This document shows, in pieces, positions 1 to 9,720 of a stretch of DNA of 64,000 nucleotides; position 1 is the first letter of the stretch, and every line of letters starts with the position of its first letter. Source of the DNA: JAABQT01 sp035459025. GTDB taxonomy: Bacteria > Pseudomonadota > Gammaproteobacteria > Burkholderiales > SG8-39. Location: positions 1 to 64,000 of the forward strand of contig DATHYT010000085.1 in assembly GCA_035459025.1 (NCBI GenBank), in the 5' to 3' direction. Both the position numbers and the translations under genes were made by a program. The notes beneath the pieces were generated by a model. The model saw nothing but the letters and a program-made list of their open reading frames with translations. It was not told where the DNA came from and searched no databases.

Positions 1-156
1 CGCGTGCAGCAGGTGCAGGAAGCGCTCTACGCGCTCTACGGCGAGGGCCGGCTGAAGCCCGTGATCACCGCGCGCTATCCGCTCGAGCGCTTCGCCGAGG
101 CGCTGGCGCGGTTCGAGGCGCGCCAGGTGCAGGGCAAGATGCTGCTCCTGCCCTGA
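1..156 (+). CDS. C-terminal end of a zinc-type alcohol dehydrogenase / quinone oxidoreductase (partial)
   Basis: The window opens inside this gene; 51 codons remain before TGA. The end (ITARYPLERFAEALARFEA, then QGKMLLLP) matches the C-terminus of medium-chain dehydrogenases of the NADPH:quinone oxidoreductase type, where a helix beginning YPL(E/D)xxxEAL is followed by GK(M/V)xL. These soluble enzymes reduce quinones or enones with NADPH. No catalytic residue lies in this fragment, so the subfamily cannot be settled. About 65 non-coding bases separate it from the next gene. Confidence 0.75.
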   Translation, partial: RVQQVQEALYALYGEGRLKPVITARYPLERFAEALARFEARQVQGKMLLLP

Positions 157-222
157 GCGGCGCCTCATCTGACGCTCGTCGCGGTCGCGCCAAGGATGCT
201 GTAATAGCGGTGGGCAGGAGCC

Positions 223-975
223 ATGGACCCCGACCGGGACCTACCGCTGGCACTGGCGGCGCTGGGCGCGTACTTCGACGCCGAGGGGCTGGCGTGCGAC
301 TATGCCGCGCTCGCCGCCTCGCGCGAGCGCGGCCACCTCGCGGTGTGCCTCGCCGCGCTCGAAACCTTCGACCCCCGGCAGGTGCGCATCGCCGCGCAGA
401 TGGCGTTCTGGATCAACGTTTTCAACGCCGGCGTGCTGCGCGACGCGCCGGAGCTGGCGCTGGAGCTCGAAGCCGCCGAGCCGGGCACGCTGTCGTTCTT
501 CGATCGCCCGCGGCTGGCGATCTTCGGTCTGCAGTTCTCTCTCGACGACATCTACCACGGCCTGCTGCGCGGCAACGCGGCGGCGCACGGCCGGCTGCAA
601 GCGCCCATGCGGCGCGATGACCCGCGCCTGGCCTATACGCCCATCGCCTTCGACGAGCGGGTGCACTTCGCGCTGTTCCGCGGCTCACGCTCCTCGCCGG
701 CGTTTTGCGTCTTCGCGGGCGGCAGCCTGGACGCGCAGCTCGAGAGGGCCGCGACTCGCTACATCCGGCGCCTGGCGCGGGTGGCGCCCGACGGCAGCGC
801 GGTCACCGTACCGAGGTTGCTGCAGTGGTACACGAGAGATTTCGGCGACGAACGCGACGTGCTCGAGTTCGTCCTCAACCGGCTGGACGAAGCGTCGCTC
901 GAGCGGGCCGAGCGCAATATCAGCCGCCTGAAGCTGCGATTCGACGCGTACGACTGGACGCTCAACCGCCGCTAG
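223..975 (+). CDS. DUF547 domain protein
   Basis: A 250-residue protein covering the DUF547 domain. Recognisable blocks are FWINVFNAGVL (about residue 65), SLDDIYHGLLRG (about 107), DPRLAYTPIAFDERVHFAL (about 132) and the LDAQLERAATRYIRR helix. The family is widespread in bacteria and plants and its biochemical role is not established. No signal peptide or membrane segment is seen, so it is probably cytoplasmic. The start ATG has AGGAG five bases upstream. It ends tail-to-tail with the ferredoxin-like gene on the other strand, overlapping it by 14 bases. Confidence 0.85.
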   Translation: MDPDRDLPLALAALGAYFDAEGLACDYAALAASRERGHLAVCLAALETFDPRQVRIAAQMAFWINVFNAGVLRDAPELALELEAAEPGTLSFFDRPRLAIFGLQFSLDDIYHGLLRGNAAAHGRLQAPMRRDDPRLAYTPIAFDERVHFALFRGSRSSPAFCVFAGGSLDAQLERAATRYIRRLARVAPDGSAVTVPRLLQWYTRDFGDERDVLEFVLNRLDEASLERAERNISRLKLRFDAYDWTLNRR

Positions 976-1303
976 CGCCGGCCAGCCGCTCGTCCGGCGG
1001 CGCGATTTCGGTGACCAGGTCGCGCACCAGCCGCTTGTTCGGCAGCGGCTCGATGCGGATGGTGCCCTCGTGCAGCCGCTCGATGCACGCGTACACGGTC
1101 TTGCCGGCGATGCGCACCATGCACTCCTTGCAGCTGTTGGCGTTGGTGCACGAGTAACGGATGGCGAGCGTCGGGTCGCGCCGCGCGCGGATCCAGCGCA
1201 GCGCATCGAGCACCGACTGGCCCGGCTCGAACGGCACCTCCCAGACCTCCTCGCGCGGCGGCTCGCCGTGCCTGCCGCGGCGGATGACGAGTGTGGCCTT
1301 CAT
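962..1303 (-). CDS. 2Fe-2S ferredoxin-like protein, truncated SdhB/FrdB type
   Basis: A 113-residue protein resembling only the N-terminal plant-ferredoxin half of succinate dehydrogenase/fumarate reductase iron-sulfur subunits. Cysteines at 52, 58, 61 and 73 give C-x5-C-x2-C-x11-C, the 2Fe-2S ligand pattern of that family (SCTNANSCKECM, then YAC). The usual C-terminal domain with the 4Fe-4S and 3Fe-4S clusters is absent: the gene simply ends. Its ATG overlaps the stop of the upstream flavoprotein gene by four bases (ATGA), so the two are translationally coupled and presumably form an electron-transfer pair. No membrane anchor gene is nearby. Confidence 0.82.
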   Translation of the reverse strand: MKATLVIRRGRHGEPPREEVWEVPFEPGQSVLDALRWIRARRDPTLAIRYSCTNANSCKECMVRIAGKTVYACIERLHEGTIRIEPLPNKRLVRDLVTEIAPPDERLAGASGG

Positions 1304-2970
1304 GCGGGCACCGCGCTCGACTCGAGGCGCAGGTCTTCGCCTGCAAGCGAAACCGCCTGGTTGAACGCCCACTGCGGGTCCATGCCGGGAAAGTCCTCGC
1401 GCTGGTGCGCGCCGCGCGATTCGGTGCGCGCGAGTGCCGCCGCGGCGACGCATTCGCCGACGCGCGCCATGGTGCACAGATCCAGCCAGTCGGCGAGCGC
1501 CGTGTCGTAGGGCTTGCCCGCGGCGGGCTTCGCCGCGGGCAGCTCGGCGCGCAGCGCACGCAGCCGGCCGAGCGCGCGCTCGAGCCCGCTTTGGGTGCGG
1601 AACGGCCCGACGTCGTCCTGCATCAGCGTCTGAACCTCCTCCAGCATCGCGGCCGGGTTGAAATCGCAAGCCGCGTGGCCCGCGAGAAGGCGCTGTTCCT
1701 CTTTCGCGAAAACTGCTCCGTCGACTCCGGGAGCGTTCGGGCGCACGTGCCGCGCGGCGCTTTCCCCCGCCACGCGGCCGAACACCAGGGCCTCGGTGAT
1801 CGCGTTGCCGGAAAGGCGGTTCGCGCCGTTCGCGCCGCCCACCGCCTCGCCCGCGGCGAACAGGCCCGGCACGCGCGTCGCCAGCTTTGCATCGACGCGC
1901 ACGCCGCCCATGTGGTAGTGAGCGATTGGCGCCACCTCGATCGCCTGTTTCGTCAAATCGATGCCGTTCGCGGCGAGCCGGTCGATCACCGGCCCACCGG
2001 CCGCGCGCAGCTCGGCCTCGGTGCAGTGCTCGAACGAGAGCCACGCCCCGCCGTGCGGCGAGCCGCGCCCGGCGGCGGCTTCCTTGAGGACGGCGTAGGT
2101 GGCGACGTCGCGCGTCACCACGTAGCGCCCGTCGTCCTTTGCGCCGTAGCGGTGGATGAACTCCTCGCGCCGGCCGTTCAGCAGCCGCCCGCCGAGCTTG
2201 TAGCGGAACGGGTCCCACATGATCGGGTCCATGCCCACGAGGCGCGGCGCGAGGTGCCCGATGGGAAAGAACTGCACGAACTCCATGTCGATCAGCTCGG
2301 CGCCCGCGGCGAGTGCCAGCGCGTAGCCGTCGCCCGTCATGTTGGCCGAGGCGCTGTTGCGCCGGTACAAGCGCGTGAGGCCGCCGGTGGCGAGCACCGT
2401 CGCGCCCGCGGCGATGCTCACCGGCTCGCCGCTGGCCAGATGCAGCGCGGTCGCGCCCACGCATTCGCCCCCGCGCAGCGCGAGCGCGGTCACCAGCAGG
2501 TCGCCGACGCGGCGGATCTCGGGAACGCGATTGAGCTGCGCGCGCAGCGTTTTCGACACCGCAGGGCCGGTGTTGAGGAAATCGACGTACACGCAGCGCG
2601 CGCGGTCGTGCCCCGGCGCGAAAGCGCGCTTCAGGGCGCCGCCTTCCCGCGCCCAACCGACGCCCCAGGCATCCATCTCGCGGATGCGCGCGGGTCCTTC
2701 CTCGCACAGCAGGCGCGCCATCGCCGGGTCGCACAGCCCGCGGCCCGCGGCGAGCGTATCGGCGTAGTGGTGGTCGGGATGGTCGAGGCCGCCCTCCTCG
2801 AGCGCCACGGCGACCGTCATCTGCGCCATGACGGTGGCGCCGCCGCGGCCGATCAGGCTTCGATCAAGCAGGATCACCGAGCGCCCGAGGCGCGCCGCCT
2901 CGATCGCGGCGTACATGCCCGCGCCGCCGGAGCCGATGACCAGCACCTCGGCGGCGAGGCGCTGCGTCAT
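1300..2970 (-). CDS. FAD-dependent oxidoreductase, fumarate reductase / succinate dehydrogenase flavoprotein family
   Basis: A 556-residue flavoprotein. The N-terminus carries the dinucleotide-binding motif GSGGAGMYAAIEAARLG, then the family block for FAD contact (GRGGATVMAQM). Active-site-type motifs are HYHMGGVRVD (about residue 353) and GGANGANRLSGNAITEALVFG, as in FrdA/SdhA/NadB. These enzymes interconvert fumarate-type double bonds or oxidise related acids. It is translated together with the small 2Fe-2S protein downstream and lies two bases after a DapA-family aldolase gene, so the three form one operon. There is no SdhC/D-type anchor, arguing for a soluble enzyme acting on an organic acid rather than respiratory complex II. 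The substrate is unknown. Confidence 0.85.
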   Translation of the reverse strand: MTQRLAAEVLVIGSGGAGMYAAIEAARLGRSVILLDRSLIGRGGATVMAQMTVAVALEEGGLDHPDHHYADTLAAGRGLCDPAMARLLCEEGPARIREMDAWGVGWAREGGALKRAFAPGHDRARCVYVDFLNTGPAVSKTLRAQLNRVPEIRRVGDLLVTALALRGGECVGATALHLASGEPVSIAAGATVLATGGLTRLYRRNSASANMTGDGYALALAAGAELIDMEFVQFFPIGHLAPRLVGMDPIMWDPFRYKLGGRLLNGRREEFIHRYGAKDDGRYVVTRDVATYAVLKEAAAGRGSPHGGAWLSFEHCTEAELRAAGGPVIDRLAANGIDLTKQAIEVAPIAHYHMGGVRVDAKLATRVPGLFAAGEAVGGANGANRLSGNAITEALVFGRVAGESAARHVRPNAPGVDGAVFAKEEQRLLAGHAACDFNPAAMLEEVQTLMQDDVGPFRTQSGLERALGRLRALRAELPAAKPAAGKPYDTALADWLDLCTMARVGECVAAAALARTESRGAHQREDFPGMDPQWAFNQAVSLAGEDLRLESSAVPA

Positions 2971-2972
2971 CG

Positions 2973-3932
2973 TCAGGCGACTTTCTTGGCGCGCGCCCCT
3001 TCGGCGAGGAGCCCGGCGGCGACGAGCGCCTGGCGGATGCGCTCGATCTCGGCGGGCGCGAGCTTGACGAGCGGCGGTCGCACCACCGCGCGCGGCAGCT
3101 TGCCGAGCAGCACCAGCGCCTCCTTCATGCGGTTGTGCATGTCGACCCAGGGCTCGGTGTAGAACGCTTCGACCGTGGGCCAGATGCGCTCGTTGATGGC
3201 TTGCGCCCTGGCGAGGTCCTTGGCCTGTACCGCGCGCCACAGCTGTGCCTGCAGGTCGGCGATCACCGCGCCGCTGCCCGAGAGAAGTCCGTTGCAGCCC
3301 AGCGCGAGCGAGCTCATCAGCCACGCGCTGTGCGTGGTGAGGACGTTTACCGTGGGCCTGCGCGATTGCAGCACGCGGATCTGGCGCTCGTGCAACTGCG
3401 GGTTGGCGCTCCAGTCCTTGATCGCGCGCACCGTGGGCACCGCGTCCATGATTCTCTCCAGCGTGGCGAGCGGATATCCCTGGCCGCCCGCGAGCGGGTA
3501 CTGGAAGACGATGAGCGGCAGGTCGCTCGCGTCGGCAATCCGCCGGAAATGCTCCAGCGCCATCTCCGGGCGCTGGCCGAAGGTGAAGATGCCGGAGGGA
3601 AAAACGAGCAGCGCCGAGGCGCCGCCGTCCTGCGCCATCTTCGCGATGCGCGCCGCTTCCAGGCTGCCCTCGGCGTAGACCCCGTTCACGATCGGGATGC
3701 GCTTGCCGATCTCGTCCTGGGTGATCTCGAGCACGCGCCGCTGCTCCTCGAAGGTGCATGAGGCGACCTCCGAGGCGTGCGCGTTGACCGTGATCGCCGA
3801 GATGCCTTCGACCGAGCCGACGTCCCTCAGGTGCGCGCGGTAGGACGCCTCGTCGATCGAGAAATCCTCGTGGAACGGCAGCAGCACCGCGGGGATGACG
3901 CCGTGGGGAAGGTAATCGCGATGTCTCGGCAT
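2973..3932 (-). CDS. dihydrodipicolinate synthase / N-acetylneuraminate lyase family aldolase
   Basis: A 319-residue class I aldolase of the DapA/NanA family. The Schiff-base lysine is in VRAIKDWS (Lys172 from this start) and the partner tyrosine in VFQYPLAG (Tyr145), the spacing expected for the family. The more distal ATG at 3944 would add four residues, but GGAG lies six bases before the ATG at 3932, which I therefore prefer. It heads the operon with the flavoprotein and ferredoxin-like genes, so a catabolic aldolase or dehydratase acting on a 2-oxo acid or sugar acid is more likely than lysine synthesis. It diverges from the D-glutamate-cyclase-like gene with about 50 bases between them. 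Confidence 0.85.
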   Translation of the reverse strand: MPRHRDYLPHGVIPAVLLPFHEDFSIDEASYRAHLRDVGSVEGISAITVNAHASEVASCTFEEQRRVLEITQDEIGKRIPIVNGVYAEGSLEAARIAKMAQDGGASALLVFPSGIFTFGQRPEMALEHFRRIADASDLPLIVFQYPLAGGQGYPLATLERIMDAVPTVRAIKDWSANPQLHERQIRVLQSRRPTVNVLTTHSAWLMSSLALGCNGLLSGSGAVIADLQAQLWRAVQAKDLARAQAINERIWPTVEAFYTEPWVDMHNRMKEALVLLGKLPRAVVRPPLVKLAPAEIERIRQALVAAGLLAEGARAKKVA

Positions 3933-3982
3933 GGGTCGCTCCATCGACTGCGTGGCCGGACTCCAGTGTACCCTTGTCGCCC

Positions 3983-4777
3983 ATGGCTGCCTCTCCGATG
4001 GCCGACCCGCGCGCGGCGCGCCGCGCGATCCGCAGCGGCGCGTACGCCCGCCACACCGCGGGCATCGCGCCCGGCTACGTGCAGGGGAACCTGTGCATCC
4101 TGCCGCGCGAGTACGCCGAGGACTTCCAGGCCTTCTGCGAGCGCAACCCCAAGCCCTGCCCGCTGCTCGCGGTCTCGGCGCCGGGCGACCCGAGACTGCC
4201 GGCGCTCGCCGCCGACCTCGACATCCGCACTGACGTACCGAGCTATCGCGTGTTTCGCGACGGCGAGTTCGTCGAGGACCGGCGCGACATCCGCGAGCTG
4301 TGGCGCGACGACCTGGTGGCGTTCGTGCTCGGCTGCTCGTTCTCGTTCGAGGAGGCGCTGATCGAGGCGGGCGTACCCGTGCGCCACGTCGCGCAGGGCA
4401 GGAACGTGCCGATGTACCTCACCAATGTCGATACCGCGCCGGCGGGGCCGTTCCACGGCAAGCTGGTGGTGTCGATGCGCGCGTTCACGCCCGCCAACGC
4501 GATCCGCGCCATCGAGATCACCTCGCGCTATCCCCGCGTGCACGGCGCGCCGGTGCACATCGGCAAGCCCGAGCTGATCGGCATCGAGGACCTGAACAAG
4601 CCGTGGGTGGGCGACGCCACCGAGGTGCGCGACGACGAGCTGCCGGTCTTCTGGGCCTGCGGGGTGACGCCGCAGTCGGTGGTGCGCAACGCGCGCCCGC
4701 CGCTGTGCATCACGCATACGCCCGGGCACATGGTGCTCACCGACCTGACGAACGCGAGCCTGCGCTCGCGCGACTAG
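3983..4777 (+). CDS. YcsI / DUF1445 family putative hydro-lyase (D-glutamate cyclase family)
   Basis: About 264 residues covering the DUF1445 (UPF0317, YcsI) family along its length: GIAPGYVQGNLCILP near the start, VLGCSFSFEEAL in the middle and CGVTPQSVVRNARPPLCITH at the end. Members are annotated as putative hydro-lyases and include mitochondrial D-glutamate cyclase. The ATG at 3983 is chosen; an in-frame TTG at 3974 and ATG at 3998 are alternatives, none with a strong ribosome site. It diverges from the aldolase operon and converges with the SMP-30 gene, and probably belongs to the same catabolic locus. Confidence 0.85.
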   Translation: MAASPMADPRAARRAIRSGAYARHTAGIAPGYVQGNLCILPREYAEDFQAFCERNPKPCPLLAVSAPGDPRLPALAADLDIRTDVPSYRVFRDGEFVEDRRDIRELWRDDLVAFVLGCSFSFEEALIEAGVPVRHVAQGRNVPMYLTNVDTAPAGPFHGKLVVSMRAFTPANAIRAIEITSRYPRVHGAPVHIGKPELIGIEDLNKPWVGDATEVRDDELPVFWACGVTPQSVVRNARPPLCITHTPGHMVLTDLTNASLRSRD

Positions 4778-4781
4778 CGCT

Positions 4782-5651
4782 TTAGCCCGCGAAGCGCGAT
4801 TCCGGCAGGCCGCGCGCGCCCGGCCGCAGCGCGAACAGGCTGCCGGCCAGCGGCTGCTGCGCCAGAGCCTGCGGCGAAAGGCGCTGCGTCGCCGTCGTGA
4901 TGTACAGCGTGTCCAGGTCCCTGCCGCCGAAGCAGCAGCAGGTGACGTTGGTCGCCGGCAGCTCGTAGGTGCCGTCCACCTTTCCCGCCGGCGTGTAACG
5001 CACGACGCGCGACGCGCCGTAATCCGCGTTCCACAGGCAGCCGTCGGCGTCGACGCAGGAGCCGTCGGGCCGTCCCGCCCCGGTGTCGGCGAACACGCGC
5101 TCGCCCGTCGCTGCGCCGCTTGCCGGGTCATAGTCGTAGGCCCAGATCGTGTGGCGGTTGGTATCGGCGAAGTACATCGTGCGCCCGTCGGGGCTGAAGG
5201 CGAGGCTGTTCGGGATGATGATCGCGTTGCGCAGCCGGGTGCTGCGGAAATCCGCCTCGAAGCGGTACAGCGATCCGGTCGGGTCGCGATTCACGTGGCT
5301 CATGGTGCCGGCCCAGAAGCGCCCGGCGCGGTCGCAGCGGCCGTCGTTGAAGCGGTTATCGGGCAGGTGCGATTCCGGATCGGCTTTCATCTCGAGCGCG
5401 CCGCTCGCCGGATCGAGAAAGTGGATGCCGCTTTTCGTCGCCGCCAGCATGCCGCCCGACTCGCGCAGCGCAAGGCTGCCCACGACCTCCGGCAGCACCA
5501 GCATCATCACCGCGCCGGTGGCGGGGTCGAGGCGCTTGACCGCCGGAAAGCGCGCGTCGACCCACCACAGCATCGCTTCGCGCTCGTCCCACAGCGGGCA
5601 TTCGCCGAGCTGGTCCGCGCCGCGCACCGCGACCTCCGCCTGAGACGCCAT
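4782..5651 (-). CDS. SMP-30 / gluconolactonase / LRE family protein
   Basis: A 289-residue six-bladed beta-propeller of the SMP-30/gluconolactonase family. Predicted metal ligands are the Glu in GECPLWDE (residue 17), the Asn in IIPNSLAFSPDG and the Asp in GRPDGSCVDADGCLWNA. Family members hydrolyse aldonolactones using a divalent cation. The ATG at 5651 is chosen because the conserved GxCPLWD motif then lies at the usual distance from the N-terminus. Its start faces the GTG of the enolase-superfamily gene across only 36 bases, so their promoters must overlap. A lactonase beside a sugar-acid-type dehydratase fits aldonate or aldarate breakdown. Confidence 0.88.
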   Translation of the reverse strand: MASQAEVAVRGADQLGECPLWDEREAMLWWVDARFPAVKRLDPATGAVMMLVLPEVVGSLALRESGGMLAATKSGIHFLDPASGALEMKADPESHLPDNRFNDGRCDRAGRFWAGTMSHVNRDPTGSLYRFEADFRSTRLRNAIIIPNSLAFSPDGRTMYFADTNRHTIWAYDYDPASGAATGERVFADTGAGRPDGSCVDADGCLWNADYGASRVVRYTPAGKVDGTYELPATNVTCCCFGGRDLDTLYITTATQRLSPQALAQQPLAGSLFALRPGARGLPESRFAG

Positions 5652-5687
5652 TGCCCGAATCCCCTCGCGCGGGCACGATAGCACGCC

Positions 5688-6755
5688 GTGAAGCTCGAGC
5701 ACTGGTCGCTGCACTTCTACCGCTTGCGCTACGCGCGTGAAGTGGTGTGGGCGAACGCGCGCGAGGATGCGGGCCTGTTCGCGCTTCTGCGCGTCGAGGC
5801 GAACGGCGCGAGCGGCATCGCCGAAGGCACGCTCAAGGCCACCTGGAGCGGCGTATCGCCGGCTTCGCTCAAGGCGTCGCTTGAGGATTTCCTCATGCCG
5901 CGCCTCGTGGGGATCGAGCTTGCCGACGAAACGAACGTGGCACGGGCCCTCGCCGGTATCCCGGAAAACCGCCTCGCGAAGGGCATGATCGAGAGCGCCT
6001 GCTGGACGCTGCGCGCCGCGGCCGCGAAGCAGCCATTATGGAAGCTGTGGGACGCGGGTCGTACGCGCAAGCTGGCCTGGACCGTGACGCGGCAGAAGCC
6101 CGCGCAAATGGCGGCGGACGCGGCCGAGGTGTGCGCGCGGTATGGTTTTCGCGTCTTGAAGGTGAAAGGCGGGCAGGGCGTGGACGTGGACCTGCGGGCG
6201 CTGGCGGAAATCCGCGCCGCGGTCGGCGATGGCGTGGAGCTCTACGTCGACGCCAATGGTGCGTACGGGCGTGCCGACGCGGCCGAATACCTGCGGGCGC
6301 TGGCCGCGGCGGGCGTGACGGTGGCGGAGGATCCCTGTCCCCTGCAGCCCGATGCCGGCTTCGAGGCCCTGCAGAAGGCAAGCCCGATCCCGATCCTCGT
6401 CGATCGCAGCTGCGCGTCGCAGCAAGACGCGGCGCTGTACCTGGAGCGGGGCGCGCAGGCGCTCTCGACCAAGCCCGGAAGGGTGGGGTTGGCCGAGACG
6501 CGCGCCATCGTCGCGCAGGCGTCGCCGCGCGGCGCGCGCACCGCGGTGGGGCTGTACGCCGAAAGCGCGCTCGGCACGCTGGTCAACCTGCAGCAGCCGG
6601 GGAGCATGGCGGCCGAGCAAACCTTTTATCTGGCGATGACCGAGCAGGTTTGCGCGCAGGTACCGGCAATCCGGGACGGGAAGATCGAGCTGCCGGAGGC
6701 CGCCGATCTGTCGCAACTCGTGGATTGGGGGCGCTTGCAGACGCTTGCCTTGTGA
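5688..6755 (+). CDS. mandelate racemase / muconate lactonizing enzyme family protein (enolase superfamily)
   Basis: A 355-residue enolase-superfamily enzyme. The barrel residues expected for this group are visible: Lys in VLKVKGGQG, Asp in LYVDANGAYG, Glu in TVAEDPCPL, Asp in ILVDRSCAS and Lys in ALSTKPGR. Such enzymes abstract an alpha proton from a carboxylate to cycloisomerise, racemise or dehydrate it. The K-x-K then D/E/D plus K layout resembles the MLE subgroup. It starts with GTG. Its partners (lactonase, aldolase) suggest an acid-sugar or lactone pathway; the substrate cannot be read from sequence. Confidence 0.85.
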   Translation: MKLEHWSLHFYRLRYAREVVWANAREDAGLFALLRVEANGASGIAEGTLKATWSGVSPASLKASLEDFLMPRLVGIELADETNVARALAGIPENRLAKGMIESACWTLRAAAAKQPLWKLWDAGRTRKLAWTVTRQKPAQMAADAAEVCARYGFRVLKVKGGQGVDVDLRALAEIRAAVGDGVELYVDANGAYGRADAAEYLRALAAAGVTVAEDPCPLQPDAGFEALQKASPIPILVDRSCASQQDAALYLERGAQALSTKPGRVGLAETRAIVAQASPRGARTAVGLYAESALGTLVNLQQPGSMAAEQTFYLAMTEQVCAQVPAIRDGKIELPEAADLSQLVDWGRLQTLAL

Positions 6756-6801
6756 CAGACCGGGTGGTAACCTCCCGACTGGTTGTCTAGTTGGATAAGG
6801 C

Positions 6802-7056
6802 ATGACCACCGTCGGCTCTTTCGAAGCGAAGACCAAGCTCGCCGAACTCCTCGACAAGGTCGAGGCGGGGGAGGTGGTCACCATCACCCGGCGCGGCAAG
6901 GCGGTGGCGCGCCTCGTGCCCGCCCGCTCCGAAGAAGGCGCCGCGCAGGTGCGCCGCGTGGTGGAGGACATCAAGCGCAATCGCGTCGGCCGCGGCAAGC
7001 CCGCCGGGCCCGGCACGTCGATCGCCGAGCTGATCAAGGCCGGGCGCCGCTACTGA
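6802..7056 (+). CDS. Phd/YefM-VapB type antitoxin
   Basis: An 84-residue protein with the typical Phd/YefM N-terminus (VGSFEAKTKLAELLDKVEAGE, then VTITRRGKAVARLVPA), which forms a DNA-binding fold that represses its own operon, and a basic C-terminal tail that would wrap the toxin. Its stop overlaps the toxin start by one base (TGATG), so the two proteins are made in a coupled ratio. The toxin is immediately downstream, confirming a type II module. Confidence 0.9.
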   Translation: MTTVGSFEAKTKLAELLDKVEAGEVVTITRRGKAVARLVPARSEEGAAQVRRVVEDIKRNRVGRGKPAGPGTSIAELIKAGRRY

Positions 7057-7505
7057 TGGCGCTGGTGCTCGACTGCTCGATCGCGCTCGCCTGGTTCTTC
7101 GCCGACGAAAAAACCGCGTTCACCGAGGCGGCGCTCGATCTGGTCGCGCTCGAGGAATGCTGGGTGCCCGCCGTATGGCGCCTGGAGTTCCCGAACGCGC
7201 TGCTGGTCGCCGAGCGCCGGCGGCGCCTGACGCGCGACGAGCGGCTGCAAGTGCTGGACGAGGCGACGCGCCTCGGTTTGCGCGTGGACGGCGCCGTGCC
7301 CGAGTTGCGCGCCATCAGCGATCTCGCCGAACGCCATGCGCTCAGCACCTACGACGCGGCGTACCTGGAGCTCGCGGCGCGCCAAGGCGCGACCCTGATC
7401 ACGCTGGACAAGGAGCTCGGCGCCGCGGCGGCCGCGGCAGGCGTCGCGGTGCACGCGCCGGGGCGTACCTCGGCAGCGCAAATGCGCGGGCGATACAATA
7501 CCTAG
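7056..7505 (+). CDS. VapC-type PIN domain ribonuclease toxin
   Basis: A 149-residue PIN protein. The acidic metal-binding set is complete: Asp6 (LVLDCS), Glu44 (WRLEFPNAL), Asp100 (STYDAAYLELA) and Asp118 (ITLDKELG). Such toxins cleave specific RNAs in a Mg2+-dependent way when the antitoxin is degraded. The gene overlaps the antitoxin by one base and ends 29 bases before parE. With all catalytic residues present it looks functional. Confidence 0.92.
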   Translation: MALVLDCSIALAWFFADEKTAFTEAALDLVALEECWVPAVWRLEFPNALLVAERRRRLTRDERLQVLDEATRLGLRVDGAVPELRAISDLAERHALSTYDAAYLELAARQGATLITLDKELGAAAAAAGVAVHAPGRTSAAQMRGRYNT

Positions 7506-7534
7506 TAGCGAACGAACCGGAAACCACAAGATAA

Positions 7535-9496
<1,962 letters not shown>

Positions 9497-9499
9497 CGC

Positions 9500-9718
9500 A
9501 TGCCGAAGAAGCCGCGGCCGTTCTGGGAGCGCGCCTACAAGGGCCACGCGCTCTGGCTTGGCAAGCAGAAGCTCGGCAAGGTGACGCTCGCCGCCCAGGG
9601 CCGCTATACCTGGGAGGCCGCAGGCCGGGCGGGCGCGAGCGATGACCTGGAGAAGGCGAAAAAGGCGGTGGAGCTCGCCGTCGCGATGGCCGACAAGCAA
9701 CTGGATCTATTCGACTGA
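9500..9718 (+). CDS. 72-residue protein with a C-terminal beta-clamp-like motif
   Basis: A small unrecognised protein translated between parE (3-base gap) and parC (2-base gap), so certainly part of the topoisomerase IV operon. The N-terminal half is basic and aromatic (FWERAYKGHALWLGKQKLGK) and could form a small beta sheet; the C-terminal half is a helix (DDLEKAKKAVELAVAMADK). The last residues are QLDLFD. QLDLF fits the canonical beta-sliding-clamp binding pentapeptide QL(S/D)LF, and its position at the extreme C-terminus is where such peptides often sit. A link between the replication clamp and topoisomerase IV is my inference. Confidence 0.8.
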   Translation: MPKKPRPFWERAYKGHALWLGKQKLGKVTLAAQGRYTWEAAGRAGASDDLEKAKKAVELAVAMADKQLDLFD

Positions 9719-9720
9719 GC

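Noticed and set aside
1300..4065. Fusion of the DapA-type aldolase and flavoprotein into one 921-residue protein
   Set aside because: The frame upstream of the ATG at 2970 is out of register with the aldolase, which is complete in its own frame; only the part from 2970 has family motifs.
6780..6800. tRNA-like D-arm (GTCTAGTTGGATAAGGC) just before the antitoxin gene
   Set aside because: No matching acceptor stem, anticodon arm or TPsiC arm around it; the sequence runs directly into the antitoxin coding region.
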